Shown: one piece after another, positions 18,334 through 25,997 of the stretch
Layout: every line of letters starts with the position of its first letter
Numbering within the stretch: position 1 is the first letter of the stretch
Source of the DNA: Sinorhizobium chiapasense
GTDB lineage: Bacteria > Pseudomonadota > Alphaproteobacteria > Rhizobiales > Rhizobiaceae
DNA: 64,000 bases
Direction of reading: 5' to 3'
Assembly: GCF_036488675.1 (NCBI RefSeq)
Contig: NZ_CP133148.1
Coordinates: forward strand, 4,151,001-4,215,000
Program-made: the position numbers and the translations under genes
The notes under the pieces: model-generated
The model's database searches: none
Seen by the model: the letters and a program-made list of their open reading frames with translations, nothing else
What the model was told of the DNA's origin: nothing

Positions 18334-19764
18334 TCATAAGGTGATGTAGCCGGTCACGAGCCCGTGGATGCCAAAGAGGCATCCGGCCACAGCAGCCGCG
18401 AAGACGAGCCATTCCCGATGGCTGAACAGCGGCTTCATCTGCTCGCGCCTTGTGTAGAAGAACAGGACCGTTCCGAGCGCGTAGAGGATGGTGGAAAGCA
18501 GGAGGAACTTCAGGCCCCCGGCATAGATCATAAATACCGTGTAGACCATGGCGACGCCCGCGAAGATCAGATCGCGGAACCGCTCTTCCGGCCTGATGTC
18601 GTAGGTCTCGCCGCGCCGCGCGACAAGGAAGCCATAGGCTGCCACCAGCAGGTATGGAACCAGAACCATTGCGCTCGTCAGGTTTACCATCAACCGGAAC
18701 GCGTCCTCCGAGAACAATGTGCTGACGAGGAAGAACTGGATCACTCCATTGCTCAGCCAAAGCGCCGCCGCAGGAACGCTGTTGCTGTTCTCCCTGGCGA
18801 GAACGCTCGGCATGTCTCCGTTCTTGGCGGCGCAAAAGAGCACCTCGACACAGATCAGCGACCATGCCAGATACGCTCCGAGCACGGAAACGATCAAACC
18901 GACACTGACAAAGACGGAGCCCCATGGCCCGACGACGGATTCCAGCACGGAAGCCATCGAGGGCTGGCGCATGCCGGCGATTTCCGGTCGTTCCAGGGCG
19001 GCGTAGGGCAGCAGCGTCACCAGCACCATCAATGCCAGAACGCCGACGAAGCCAAGTGTCGTGGCCACGCCCACATCGGAACGTTTGCGGGCGTACCGCG
19101 AGTAGACGCTCGCGCCCTCTACGCCGATGAACACAAAAACTGTGACCAGCATGGTCGCACGAACCTGCTCGAGCAGGCTCGCCTCGGGCATGCCCGCGCC
19201 GCCCCAAAAATTGGCGCGAAAGAGGTCGGCCTCGAACGCGCCGAGCAGGATGACTATGAAGATCACAATGGGGACGATCTTTGCCACGGTGACGAGAGTG
19301 TTGATGGCCGCTGCCTCCTTGATCCCTCGCAGGATCATGAAGTGGAAGCCCCAGAGCGCGACAGAGGAGACAAGCACCGCGGCAACCGTGTTGCCGTCTC
19401 CGAAGATCGGAAAGAAGGCCCCGAGGGTCGCCTTGATCAACACCCAGTACGACACATCGGCAATGCAGCCGACCAGCCAGTAGCCGAGGGCCGAAAGGAA
19501 GCCGGCATAGTCACCGAAGCCGGCCCTCACATAGGCGTAGACGCCGGCATCGAGATCGGGCTTGCGTTCCGCGAGCACCCGGAACACGTGAGCGAGAGTG
19601 AACATGCCCGCCCCTGCGATGCACCAGGCCACGATCGCACCGAATGGTCCAGTCGCACTGCCGAAGGTGCGCGGCAGGGAAAAAATCCCGGCGCCGACCA
19701 TCGATCCGACCACCATCGCGGTCAACGCGAACAGAGACAGCTTCTGCCCCGAATCGTCCGTCAT
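18334..19764 (-). CDS. arcD: ArcD/YjdE-type basic amino acid antiporter (upstream paralogue)
   Basis: 476 residues, APC superfamily, 12 or more helices. The N-terminus is almost identical to that of the second copy ([20 protein letters not shown]), as are the blocks [31 protein letters not shown] and [11 protein letters not shown]. Divergence is concentrated in loops and the C-terminal third. It is probably the first gene of the arginine deiminase cluster, transcribed leftwards. Two antiporters for one deiminase suggest separate exchange reactions (for example arginine/ornithine and arginine/citrulline) or separate conditions of expression; both are inference. Confidence 0.85.
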   Translation of the reverse strand: MTDDSGQKLSLFALTAMVVGSMVGAGIFSLPRTFGSATGPFGAIVAWCIAGAGMFTLAHVFRVLAERKPDLDAGVYAYVRAGFGDYAGFLSALGYWLVGCIADVSYWVLIKATLGAFFPIFGDGNTVAAVLVSSVALWGFHFMILRGIKEAAAINTLVTVAKIVPIVIFIVILLGAFEADLFRANFWGGAGMPEASLLEQVRATMLVTVFVFIGVEGASVYSRYARKRSDVGVATTLGFVGVLALMVLVTLLPYAALERPEIAGMRQPSMASVLESVVGPWGSVFVSVGLIVSVLGAYLAWSLICVEVLFCAAKNGDMPSVLARENSNSVPAAALWLSNGVIQFFLVSTLFSEDAFRLMVNLTSAMVLVPYLLVAAYGFLVARRGETYDIRPEERFRDLIFAGVAMVYTVFMIYAGGLKFLLLSTILYALGTVLFFYTRREQMKPLFSHREWLVFAAAVAGCLFGIHGLVTGYITL

Positions 19765-20073
19765 GCTGCTCTACCCGCCGCACAAGTGTTGCTGCCGCAA
19801 TCGTCGCGCTGTGCCTGGTAACTGAACCCGCACAGAATTTCGCAACCATACGTCTGCAATCATCGCACCATTGACCATCAGTAGCATACACGATCATCGC
19901 CCTGGCTGCCCTGTGCTACGGGAGAGCTGCAGACAAAGACCGGCACCTCACGCGCGGTGCTGGCAGCATTTGGATCCTCTCCTTGCCGGTCCGACACCGG
20001 CGCATTGTTATATGATGCGAATTCAAACATCATGCAGGAAGGCTGAATTCGTGAAGCAGAACATGTCTGTGCC
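19765..20073. other. Divergent intergenic region upstream of arcD and the DUF2905 gene
   Basis: 309 bases that must hold the promoter of the leftward arc cluster and that of the short rightward gene. A weak rightward promoter candidate is CTTGCC at 19982-19987 followed by TTATAT-like sequence near 20007. No FNR/FixK palindrome with correct spacing is present; TTGACCATCAG near 19872 is too short in the spacer. No gene is seen. Confidence 0.35.
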
Positions 20074-20274
20074 ATGTCCCGAGTGCTGATCATCGTCGGG
20101 CTAGTAATCGTTGCGATCGGTGTTCTCTGGCCGTGGCTCACGCGTATCGGCCTGGGTCGGTTGCCCGGCGATATTCTGATCGAGCGCGAGAATTTCACGA
20201 TTTACATTCCCATCACCACTGGATTGCTTTTCAGCGTCGTGCTCTCGGTCATCCTTTGGCTGATCAATCGTTAG
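20074..20274 (+). CDS. DUF2905 small membrane protein
   Basis: 66 residues with two membrane helices joined by the family motif GLGRLPGDILIERENFTIYIPI, which identifies DUF2905. The proteins are widespread inner-membrane proteins of unknown function. The ribosome site is weak. The gene is followed by a palindromic repeat (20300-20405) and converges on the ArsR-type regulator gene. Confidence 0.8.
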   Translation: MSRVLIIVGLVIVAIGVLWPWLTRIGLGRLPGDILIERENFTIYIPITTGLLFSVVLSVILWLINR

Positions 20275-20299
20275 CCCGACGCGTTCCGCTCGCATTCAG

Positions 20300-20405
20300 C
20301 TACAGCGCCGCGCGTCCGATCGGACGCGCTAAGTTCGCTGTAGCACTTTGAAATGCTGATGATTTTGTCCTTAAATCGATTCCGATTTAAGGAATCATGC
20401 AGTAG
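20300..20405 (+). repeat. Sinorhizobium-type palindromic intergenic repeat, copy 1
   Basis: Two stems: CTACAGCG ... CGCTGTAG enclosing GCGCGTCCGATCGGACGCGC, then TCCTTAAATCG/CGATTTAAGGA ending in ATGCAGTAG. It lies between convergent genes. The same family occurs again at 22652, 25237, 25690, 25895, 44731, 60934-61143 and 61257, which shows it is dispersed. Confidence 0.85.
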
Positions 20406-20435
20406 CCTAATTGCGTGCAGCGGCGATTAGCGCGC

Positions 20436-20768
20436 TCATCGTTCCACCAGCGCCTTGAGCCGCGCCAGTGCGTCGTCCCATTGTGCCGAAACTCGGTCGA
20501 GATACGACCGAGCTGCGGTGATCGGTTCAGGCCGGTAGCCGAACTGGCTTTCGCGGCCGACGCGGATGCTTTTGACGAGGCCGGCGCGTTCCAGCACGTG
20601 CAGGTGCTTGGTCACGGCCTGCCGCGTCAGTTTCGTATCGGCGGATAGCGTGGCGATCGATCGTGTCTGGCCATCGCTGAGCTTTGTCAGAAGCGAAAGG
20701 CGGGTCGGGTCGCCGAGGGCGGCGAAGACCTCGACGGGCCCCGGATCGGCAGGCTCAGGCTTCGACAT
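20436..20768 (-). CDS. ArsR-family winged-helix regulator
   Basis: 110 residues from the ATG at 20768. The fold is that of ArsR regulators: ALGDPTRLSLLTKLSDGQ, then the recognition helix region TRQAVTKHLHVLERAGLV and wing SIRVGRESQFGYRPEP. It lacks the metal-binding cysteines of ArsR/SmtB sensors, as is usual for the subgroup paired with SRPBCC genes. Its start lies inside the 3' end of the upstream SRPBCC gene (14-base overlap), so the two are co-translated. The pair probably controls its own operon; the ligand is unknown. Confidence 0.9.
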   Translation of the reverse strand: MSKPEPADPGPVEVFAALGDPTRLSLLTKLSDGQTRSIATLSADTKLTRQAVTKHLHVLERAGLVKSIRVGRESQFGYRPEPITAARSYLDRVSAQWDDALARLKALVER

Positions 20769-21192
20769 AGGCCTTGATGTTTCCCGCCTGAATTTCCCAT
20801 CCGCCTTCATTGCCGCGCAAGGCCTCCATGCGGCGATCCTCCGGCAACGTTTCGAAGCCGGATTCGATAATGGTCAAACGGGTTCCGTTCGCTGTTGGCT
20901 CGAGGCGGAATTCCACGAGCGTAGATGGGGATGTCGAGAGATCGGTATCCTCGCCGTGCGGCCATCGGAAGGAAAAGAGGGTCGGGGCCTCCATCCGCTC
21001 GGTCATCGACGTCCATTTGGTGCCCTCATGGCCGGGATAGGTCATTTCGCCCGTCGTTTTTTCGCCGACCACGAACGGCCCGTCGAGCCTCACGCGGAAC
21101 CATTCGCCGAATGCCGTGTGGTTCGTGAGTGCATGCCAAACCTTTTCGATCGGCGCATTGAGTTCGATGCTCTTCTTGATGCGATCTGTCAT
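20755..21192 (-). CDS. SRPBCC (AHSA1-like) domain protein
   Basis: 145 residues covering a single START/Bet v 1-like domain of the AHSA1 family: IELNAPIEKVWHALTNHTAF at the start, GEMTYPGHEGTKWTSM in the middle, and a C-terminal helix with GWEIQAGNIKAYVEA. These domains form a hydrophobic pocket that binds lipids or other small ligands. Small AHSA1 proteins coded together with an ArsR-like regulator are a common bacterial pair of unknown role. Upstream lies a short TTTT/AAAA-rich inverted repeat (about 21236-21262, AAAAGGCAACC/GGTTGCCTTTT) that may be an operator or terminator. Confidence 0.88.
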   Translation of the reverse strand: MTDRIKKSIELNAPIEKVWHALTNHTAFGEWFRVRLDGPFVVGEKTTGEMTYPGHEGTKWTSMTERMEAPTLFSFRWPHGEDTDLSTSPSTLVEFRLEPTANGTRLTIIESGFETLPEDRRMEALRGNEGGWEIQAGNIKAYVEA

Positions 21193-21235
21193 GATGCAAC
21201 CTCCAGATTGCCAATATTCTCGCAGCTCGAAATGA

Positions 21236-21262
21236 AAAAGGCAACCAAAAGGTTGCCTTTTA
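21236..21262. promoter_or_regulatory. Perfect inverted repeat between BON gene and SRPBCC operon
   Basis: AAAAGGCAACC is followed after AAAA by GGTTGCCTTTT, a stem of 11 pairs flanked by A and T runs on both strands. It can act as a bidirectional intrinsic terminator (leftward for the BON gene ending at 21291) or as an operator ahead of the SRPBCC/ArsR genes. Confidence 0.6.
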
Positions 21263-21290
21263 ATTCTGGCGCCTCCCGAGACGAATGCGC

Positions 21291-21566
21291 TCAGTCGGTT
21301 GCCTGGCCCGGCCGTACCGTCAGCCGGTTTTCGACGCTCGAAACGCCGATGACCGAGGCGGCGGCCTCTCCGGCGCAGGCAATGTCTGCCTCCTCGGCGA
21401 CATTGCCGGAAAGCACGACCATTCCCCCAAGCGCCATGACGGAAATCCCGCTCGTGTCCACGAAGGTGGCGTAGCGAATGAAGCGCAGCACCTTCTCGGC
21501 TAGATCGTCATCCGTCAGATGCGGATCGTCGTCCCGATGCGAGTAGATCGATTTGTCCGTCGACAT
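21291..21566 (-). CDS. BON-domain protein
   Basis: 91 residues from the ATG at 21566. After an acidic N-terminal stretch (DDDPHLTDDDLAEKV) comes one BON domain: a helix, then ISVMALGGMVVLSGNV, and the second helix and strand AAASVIGVSSVENRLTV. BON domains bind phospholipid or cell-envelope components and occur in osmotic-stress proteins such as OsmY. No signal peptide is visible, so this one looks cytoplasmic. Role unknown; a stress link is inferred from family only. Confidence 0.8.
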   Translation of the reverse strand: MSTDKSIYSHRDDDPHLTDDDLAEKVLRFIRYATFVDTSGISVMALGGMVVLSGNVAEEADIACAGEAAASVIGVSSVENRLTVRPGQATD

Positions 21567-21704
21567 CAGCGTTTCCCCGGTCCTCTTTCGCAACGCTTCT
21601 GTTGGCCGAATGTTCCGCCCGCGGCCCCGATGCCTGTCCTCCAATGTGCCCTTGCCTCTGCCGATCGAACGGGTCTATGCCTCTTGCACCACCCAAGGCT
21701 CATC

Positions 21705-22649
21705 ATGTCCGATATCTTCCTGAACGTTCTCCCGATCTTCGTCCTGATCCTGACCGGCTGGCTGGTCGTCAGGCTCGGCTATCTGAAACCGGCTGTCGGC
21801 GATGCGCTCGGCGATTTTGTCTTCCGCGTCGCCGTGCCGGTCCTCCTGTTCCGCACGATTGCCGAGGCCGATTTCAAGGAGGGTTCGCCTTGGCCGCTCT
21901 GGGTCGCCTATTTTTCCGGCGTTGCCGTCACCTGGACGGTCGGCCATCTGGCGGCGACCTTTGCCTTCGGGCGCGACGCGCGCATGGGCGTGCTCGCAGG
22001 GGTGTCCTCGGCCTTCGCCAACACCGTGTTCATAGGGCTGCCGCTAGTTTCGCGTGTCGTCGGCGAGGACGGGGTGGTGGCGCTGTCGATCCTGCTCTCA
22101 GTCCATCTGCCCGTCATGATGATCGCCGGCACGGTGCTGATGGAGCGTGCGGAAAGGAAAGCGAGCGGCAGGCCGGGGCAAAGCCCGCTGAGGCTGCTTG
22201 CCGGCGTGGCGCGCAATCTCGTTCGTAACCCGCTGGTGATCGGTCTCGCCTTCGGCGCGCTCTTTCATCTTCTCGACCAGCCGCTTGGCGGCTCGGCCAA
22301 GGCCGTCGTCGATCAGCTCGCCGCTACGGCGGCGCCGGCCGCACTCGTGTCGATCGGCATGGCGCTCGACAAATACGGCCTGGCCGGAAACACCGGGCTT
22401 GCGGCCGTCACCAGCACGTTGAAGTTGCTTGTGCTGCCCGGCGTCGTCTTTGGCGCCTGTCATCTCCTGGGGCTCAACGACAGTTGGACGGCCGCGCTGG
22501 TGCTGACCTCCTCGGTGCCGACCGGCGTCAACGCGTGGCTGATCGCCAATCACTTTGATGTCGGCCATGCGCTCGCTTCCTCGACGATCACGCTAACGAC
22601 GGCGCTGGGCGTGCTCAGCGTTTCGGCCTGGGCCTACCTGCTGATGTGA
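21705..22649 (+). CDS. AEC-family (auxin efflux carrier-like) transporter
   Basis: 314 residues from the ATG at 21705; the upstream part of the frame overlaps the BON gene on the other strand and is not coding. Ten membrane segments in two inverted halves of five, with family motifs NTVFIGLPL in the first half and SSVPTGVNAWLIANHF in the second. Bacterial AEC proteins move dicarboxylates such as malate or malonate, or amino acids. The substrate here is not predictable. Confidence 0.88.
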   Translation: MSDIFLNVLPIFVLILTGWLVVRLGYLKPAVGDALGDFVFRVAVPVLLFRTIAEADFKEGSPWPLWVAYFSGVAVTWTVGHLAATFAFGRDARMGVLAGVSSAFANTVFIGLPLVSRVVGEDGVVALSILLSVHLPVMMIAGTVLMERAERKASGRPGQSPLRLLAGVARNLVRNPLVIGLAFGALFHLLDQPLGGSAKAVVDQLAATAAPAALVSIGMALDKYGLAGNTGLAAVTSTLKLLVLPGVVFGACHLLGLNDSWTAALVLTSSVPTGVNAWLIANHFDVGHALASSTITLTTALGVLSVSAWAYLLM

Positions 22650-22651
22650 CG

Positions 22652-22737
22652 ACTGCATGTTTCCTTCGGTACGATTAAGGAAACATGCAGAACTCGAGGT
22701 GCTGCAGCGTCCTTCGGGTGAGACGCGGCGCTGTAGA
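22652..22737 (-). repeat. Palindromic intergenic repeat, copy 2 (degraded)
   Basis: Begins ACTGCATGTTTCCTT two bases after the transporter stop and ends GCGGCGCTGTAG. It is shorter than copy 1 and its inner stem is eroded. It sits between convergent genes. Confidence 0.75.
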
Positions 22738-22739
22738 AA

Positions 22740-22766
22740 CGAAAAACCCGGCCAGAGGCCGGGCTT
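22740..22766 (-). terminator. Intrinsic terminator of cycM
   Basis: On the minus strand the transcript reads AAGCCCGGCC, TCT, GGCCGGGTTTTT: a stem of about nine pairs with a three-base loop followed by a U-run, 30 bases after the cycM stop. Confidence 0.85.
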
Positions 22767-22796
22767 CCCAAATCAAAATCTGTCGTTGGCGAGAAC

Positions 22797-23462
22797 TTAG
22801 TTCGCCGGTGCCGGCGCGGGTGCCTGGCCGTCCTGGGCGGCCTGGCCGTCCTGGGCGGCCTGGCCTTCGGCGGCAGCAGGCTGCGCAGCGCCGCCTTCCG
22901 CTCCAGCGGCAGGAAGCGGTGCCGGGCTGTCGGACTGTTCGCGCAGCCAGGCGATCAGATTGGCGCGCTCGTCGCCCTTCTTGAGGCCGGCAAAGCCCAT
23001 GGCTGTGCCCGGGACATGCTTCTTCGGCGCTTCGAGGAAGAAGCTCAGATGGTCATAATCCCATACGACCTTGCCGCCTTCGGAGAAGGTCTGCATCCCG
23101 GCGGAATAGCTGAAGCCTTCATGCGATGCGACCGGGCGGTTGACGACACCCCAGAGATTCGGGCCGACCTTGTTCGGTCCGCCCTTCTCCACGGTGTGAC
23201 AGCTTGCGCATTTCTTGAACACGGCTTCACCAGCGGAAGCATCGGCCTTGGCGAGCAACGCTGCGATCGGCTCGGCCTGCGCCTCTTCGCCACCAGCGGC
23301 GCCGGCTTCGCCCGCGGTTTCCTCGGCGACAATGGTGAAGCCTGGCTTCTCGGGAGCTTCGGAATGGAAAATGCCTTCCGATGCAATGGATACAGACATC
23401 AGAACGAAGACTGTACCCAGCAAGGCACCCACGCCCATGTTCACATATGAATTCATCTGCAA
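22797..23462 (-). CDS. cycM: Membrane-anchored cytochrome c552
   Basis: 221 residues. An uncleaved N-terminal membrane helix (about residues 8-28) is followed by an Ala/Glu-rich linker and a class I cytochrome c domain with haem site CASCH (about residues 85-89) and the axial methionine in PGTAMGF. CycM-type proteins carry electrons from the bc1 complex to the aa3 oxidase on the periplasmic side. The C-terminal 45 residues are a low-complexity Ala/Gln/Pro tail that includes an exact 18-bp DNA repeat. The ATG at 23456 is an alternative start. It is divergent from kdsB and has its own terminator. Confidence 0.92.
   Translation of the reverse strand: MQMNSYVNMGVGALLGTVFVLMSVSIASEGIFHSEAPEKPGFTIVAEETAGEAGAAGGEEAQAEPIAALLAKADASAGEAVFKKCASCHTVEKGGPNKVGPNLWGVVNRPVASHEGFSYSAGMQTFSEGGKVVWDYDHLSFFLEAPKKHVPGTAMGFAGLKKGDERANLIAWLREQSDSPAPLPAAGAEGGAAQPAAAEGQAAQDGQAAQDGQAPAPAPAN
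22822..22865. repeat. 18-bp tandem repeat in the cycM tail
   Basis: Unit GCCTGGCCGTCCTGGGCG at 22822-22839 and again at 22840-22857, with a third half-unit to 22865. It encodes repeated GQAAQD in the cytochrome's C-terminus. Unit length is a multiple of three, so slippage changes tail length without breaking the frame. Confidence 0.9.
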
Positions 23463-23612
23463 ACGCTCCCTTTGCCACCGGCGTCAACAAAAACCCGGCC
23501 CATCTTGAAATCGCGCGGAACCTATGTCTTTTGGCTCTGCGTTGCAACAGAGATTATCGACCCTGAAGTGAGACTTTTTGACACTTTCAGCGGGGTTTTT
23601 TAAGGCTAGACG

Positions 23613-24365
23613 ATGAATCACGGAAATTCTGGCAAAGCTCTCGTGCTCATTCCGGCGCGGATGGCGTCGACCCGCCTGCCCGGCAAGCCGCTCGCCGACA
23701 TTTGCGGCCTGCCGATGATCGTGCAGGTCGCCAAGCGGGCGGCCGAGGCGGATGTCGGCCGAATCGTCGTCGCGGTCGACGATCGCGACGTCTTCGAAGC
23801 GGTCAGCGATGCCGGCTTCGAGGCGATCATGACGCGGGTCGACCATCAGTCCGGCTCGGACCGCATCCATGAGGCCCTGCTGAAGGCGGATCCTCACGGC
23901 GAGGCCGAGATCGTGATCAACGTCCAGGGCGACCTGCCGACGATCGAGCCCGGACCGATCCGCGCGGCGCTGAAACCACTTGAAAACGCCGCGACCGATA
24001 TCGCGACGCTGACTGTCGAGATCACCGACGAACACGAAAAGACCAACCCCAATGTCGTGAAGGTCGTGGGCTCGCCGCTTTCCGCGAGCCGCCTGCGGGC
24101 TCTCTATTTCACCCGCGCCACCGCCCCGCACGGCGCCGGGCCGCTCTATCACCACATCGGTCTCTATGCCTATCGGCGCAAGGCGCTCGAAACCTTCGTC
24201 TCGTTGAAGCCATCGGTCCTTGAGAGGCGCGAGTCGCTTGAACAATTGCGGGCGCTCGAAGCCGGGATGCGCATCGACGTCGAGATCGTCAACTCGGTCC
24301 CCCTCGGGGTCGATACGCCCGAGGACCTCGAAAAAGCCCGTCGCATTCTCTCCGTCAAAGCCTGA
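23613..24365 (+). CDS. kdsB: 3-deoxy-manno-octulosonate cytidylyltransferase
   Basis: 250 residues. It activates KDO with CTP to CMP-KDO for the inner core of lipopolysaccharide. Family motifs are clear: [18 protein letters not shown] at the N-terminus (nucleotide binding), [28 protein letters not shown] (metal-binding Asp) and [10 protein letters not shown], ending with [18 protein letters not shown]. It is followed after 14 bases by pheA on the same strand, so the two are probably one operon. Confidence 0.96.
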   Translation: MNHGNSGKALVLIPARMASTRLPGKPLADICGLPMIVQVAKRAAEADVGRIVVAVDDRDVFEAVSDAGFEAIMTRVDHQSGSDRIHEALLKADPHGEAEIVINVQGDLPTIEPGPIRAALKPLENAATDIATLTVEITDEHEKTNPNVVKVVGSPLSASRLRALYFTRATAPHGAGPLYHHIGLYAYRRKALETFVSLKPSVLERRESLEQLRALEAGMRIDVEIVNSVPLGVDTPEDLEKARRILSVKA

Positions 24366-24379
24366 GAAGGAATTCGAAC

Positions 24380-25234
24380 GTGACCGCCAAGACCAACAGG
24401 ATCTCCTTCCAGGGCGACTTCGGCGCCAATTCCGACATGGCCTGCCGTGACATGTTCCCGTCGATGGAACCGCTGCCGTGCCAGACCTTCGAGGATGCCT
24501 TCGTGGCGGTGGAAAATGGCGATGCCGATCTCGCCATGATCCCGATCGAAAACACAATCGCCGGACGTGTCGCCGACATCCATCACCTGCTGCCGGAATC
24601 GCGCCTGCACATTGTCGGCGAATATTTCATGCCGATTCGGTTTCAGTTGATGGTGCTGCCCGGCGTCTCGCATGACGATATCCGCACCGTGCACAGCCAC
24701 ATCCATGCTCTGGGCCAGTGCCGCAAGATCGTTCGCGCCAATGGTTGGAAGCCGGTGGTGGCGGGCGACACAGCCGGTGCGGCCAAGCTTGTCAAGGAAA
24801 CGGGCGACCGCTCCATGGCGGCGCTCGCCCCGCGCCTTGCCGCCGACCTCTATGGACTCGACATCATCGCCGAAAATGTCGAAGACACGGATAGCAACGT
24901 CACGCGCTTCGTCGTGCTTTCGCGCGAAGAGCAGCGGATTGCCCGGTCCTCCGACGACGAACTGATCATCACCACCTTCGTTTTCAACGTGCGCAACATT
25001 CCGGCCGCGCTCTATAAGGCGATGGGCGGCTTCGCCACCAACGGCATCAACATGACCAAGCTCGAGAGCTATCAGCTCGGCGGCAAGTTCGTCGCAACCC
25101 AGTTCTATGCCGATATCGAAGGCCATCCGGAGGACGAGTCGGTCCGCCATGCGATGGACGAGCTGCGCTTCTTCTCGGAGAAGGTGCGCATCCTCGGCAC
25201 CTACCGGGCCCATCCCATGCGCGGCGTCCTCTGA
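24380..25234 (+). CDS. pheA: Prephenate dehydratase with ACT domain
   Basis: 284 residues from a GTG start with a GAAGGAATT site. It converts prephenate to phenylpyruvate for phenylalanine. The dehydratase domain has the catalytic TRF motif (Thr175-Phe177 in DSNVTRF) and FQGDFGANSDMA at the N-terminus. A C-terminal ACT domain (about 197-275) is present. In the classical enzymes the ACT domain binds phenylalanine through GAL and ESRP motifs; here those places read AALYKAM and ESYQ (229-232), so feedback may differ. There is no fused chorismate mutase, as usual outside enteric bacteria. Confidence 0.95.
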   Translation: MTAKTNRISFQGDFGANSDMACRDMFPSMEPLPCQTFEDAFVAVENGDADLAMIPIENTIAGRVADIHHLLPESRLHIVGEYFMPIRFQLMVLPGVSHDDIRTVHSHIHALGQCRKIVRANGWKPVVAGDTAGAAKLVKETGDRSMAALAPRLAADLYGLDIIAENVEDTDSNVTRFVVLSREEQRIARSSDDELIITTFVFNVRNIPAALYKAMGGFATNGINMTKLESYQLGGKFVATQFYADIEGHPEDESVRHAMDELRFFSEKVRILGTYRAHPMRGVL

Positions 25235-25236
25235 CC

Positions 25237-25326
25237 CACAGCGCCGCGCGTCTTATTTAGACGCGCAAAGGATGCTTTGAACCGCTGCATCCTTGGATCG
25301 GCTACGATTTCACGAAACATGCAGGC
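25237..25326 (+). repeat. Palindromic intergenic repeat, copy 3 (degraded)
   Basis: Starts CACAGCGCCGCGCGTC three bases after pheA and ends ACGAAACATGCAG. Second stem is eroded (CCTTGGATCGG versus CGATTTCACG). Same family and orientation as copy 1. Confidence 0.7.
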
Positions 25327-25473
25327 AGCGATCACGCCGTTGCCATGATTTGAACTGACTTTGTACGGGACCTAGGCGACCGAATCCGGCAGGCGGAAAA
25401 GACGGCGGAATTTCGTCAACTGGCTATTCGCCTAGCGCATGCCTAATCTGCAATCATGGAACTACTTAAATCT

Positions 25474-25516
25474 TAGGCAAATGCCTACTTGACACTCGTG
25501 AAAGATATGGAGTGTC
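25474..25516 (+). promoter_or_regulatory. Two inverted repeats ahead of the DUF1127 gene
   Basis: TAGGCA-AA-TGCCTA (25474-25487) is a perfect palindrome and a likely operator; a related CGCCTAGCGCATGCCTAA lies 40 bases upstream. GACACTC (25491-25497) pairs with GAGTGTC (25510-25516), which covers part of the Shine-Dalgarno GGAG (25509-25512) of the gene starting at 25521. The hairpin could therefore limit ribosome access. Confidence 0.5.
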
Positions 25517-25520
25517 AAAG

Positions 25521-25658
25521 ATGAAGATCCGTCAGAAGATCATGGAATACGCAAAACTGCGCCGCGCCGTCCGCGAGCTGAACGCTCTCGACGATCACGT
25601 GCTGAGCGACATTGGTATTTCCCGTTCTCAGATCCAGGCCGCCGTTTACGGCCGCTAA
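25521..25658 (+). CDS. DUF1127 small protein, 45 aa
   Basis: Translation gives a 45-residue basic, helical protein with the DUF1127 pattern: RRAVRELNALDDHVLSDIGI followed by SRSQIQAAV and YGR. The family's YRRTRAELAALDDRTLADIGI-like core is clear. In Agrobacterium, arginine-rich DUF1127 proteins influence phosphate and carbon uptake and small-RNA turnover, and in Agrobacterium and Brucella several are under the LysR-type regulator VtlR; whether that applies here is unknown. The GGAG ribosome site lies 8 bases upstream inside a hairpin. The gene stands alone between palindromic repeats and has its own strong terminator at 25804. Confidence 0.88.
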   Translation: MKIRQKIMEYAKLRRAVRELNALDDHVLSDIGISRSQIQAAVYGR

Positions 25659-25689
25659 TATAGAGGTCGCGCCCAAAACATGGGCGGCG

Positions 25690-25797
25690 CTACTGCATAA
25701 TTCCTCAATCGGAACCGATTGAGGACAAAATCATGCAGCGATTCAAAAGTGCTACAGCGACCCTTGCGCGTCTCAAAAAGACGCGCGGTGCTGTAGA
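25690..25797 (-). repeat. Palindromic intergenic repeat, copy 4
   Basis: Full-length copy in reverse orientation: CTACTGCAT at the left, CCTCAATCGGAACCGATTGAGG stem, then GCTACAGCGAC ... GCGCGTCTCAAAAAGACGCGC ... GCTGTAG. It lies between the DUF1127 stop and its terminator. Confidence 0.85.
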
Positions 25798-25803
25798 GTC
25801 TTC

Positions 25804-25843
25804 CACACCCCGCCGATGTCTCGCGCGGGGTGTGAGTGTTTTT
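25804..25843 (+). terminator. Strong intrinsic terminator downstream of the DUF1127 gene
   Basis: CACACCCCGC (25804-25813) pairs perfectly with GCGGGGTGTG (25825-25834) around an 11-base loop, followed by AGTGTTTTTA. It is the only rightward terminator after the DUF1127 gene, so the mRNA would include repeat copy 4 in its 3' part. Confidence 0.9.
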
Positions 25844-25894
25844 ATATCCCAAAAACCGCTATCCAATCAGGTGGTTAGAGGCCGCAAGCGACGG

Positions 25895-25997
25895 CGTCCC
25901 TTGCGCGTCTTTTCGGTCGCACAAAGGACGCCTGTCGCGCTTTGAATGCCGCATGTTTTTGTCCTTGAATCGGTTACGATTCAAGGAAACATGCAGG
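25895..25997 (+). repeat. Palindromic intergenic repeat, copy 5 (degraded)
   Basis: Recognisable from CCTTGCGCGTCTT, ACAAAGGACGCC, GAATGCCGCATGTTTTTGTCC and the stem CCTTGAATCGG/CGATTCAAGG ending ACATGCAGG. The first stem is strongly eroded. Confidence 0.65.

Noticed and set aside
19868..19880. Possible FNR/FixK box upstream of the arc cluster
   Set aside because: TTGACCATCAG lacks the four-base spacer and the second half-site of TTGAT-N4-ATCAA.
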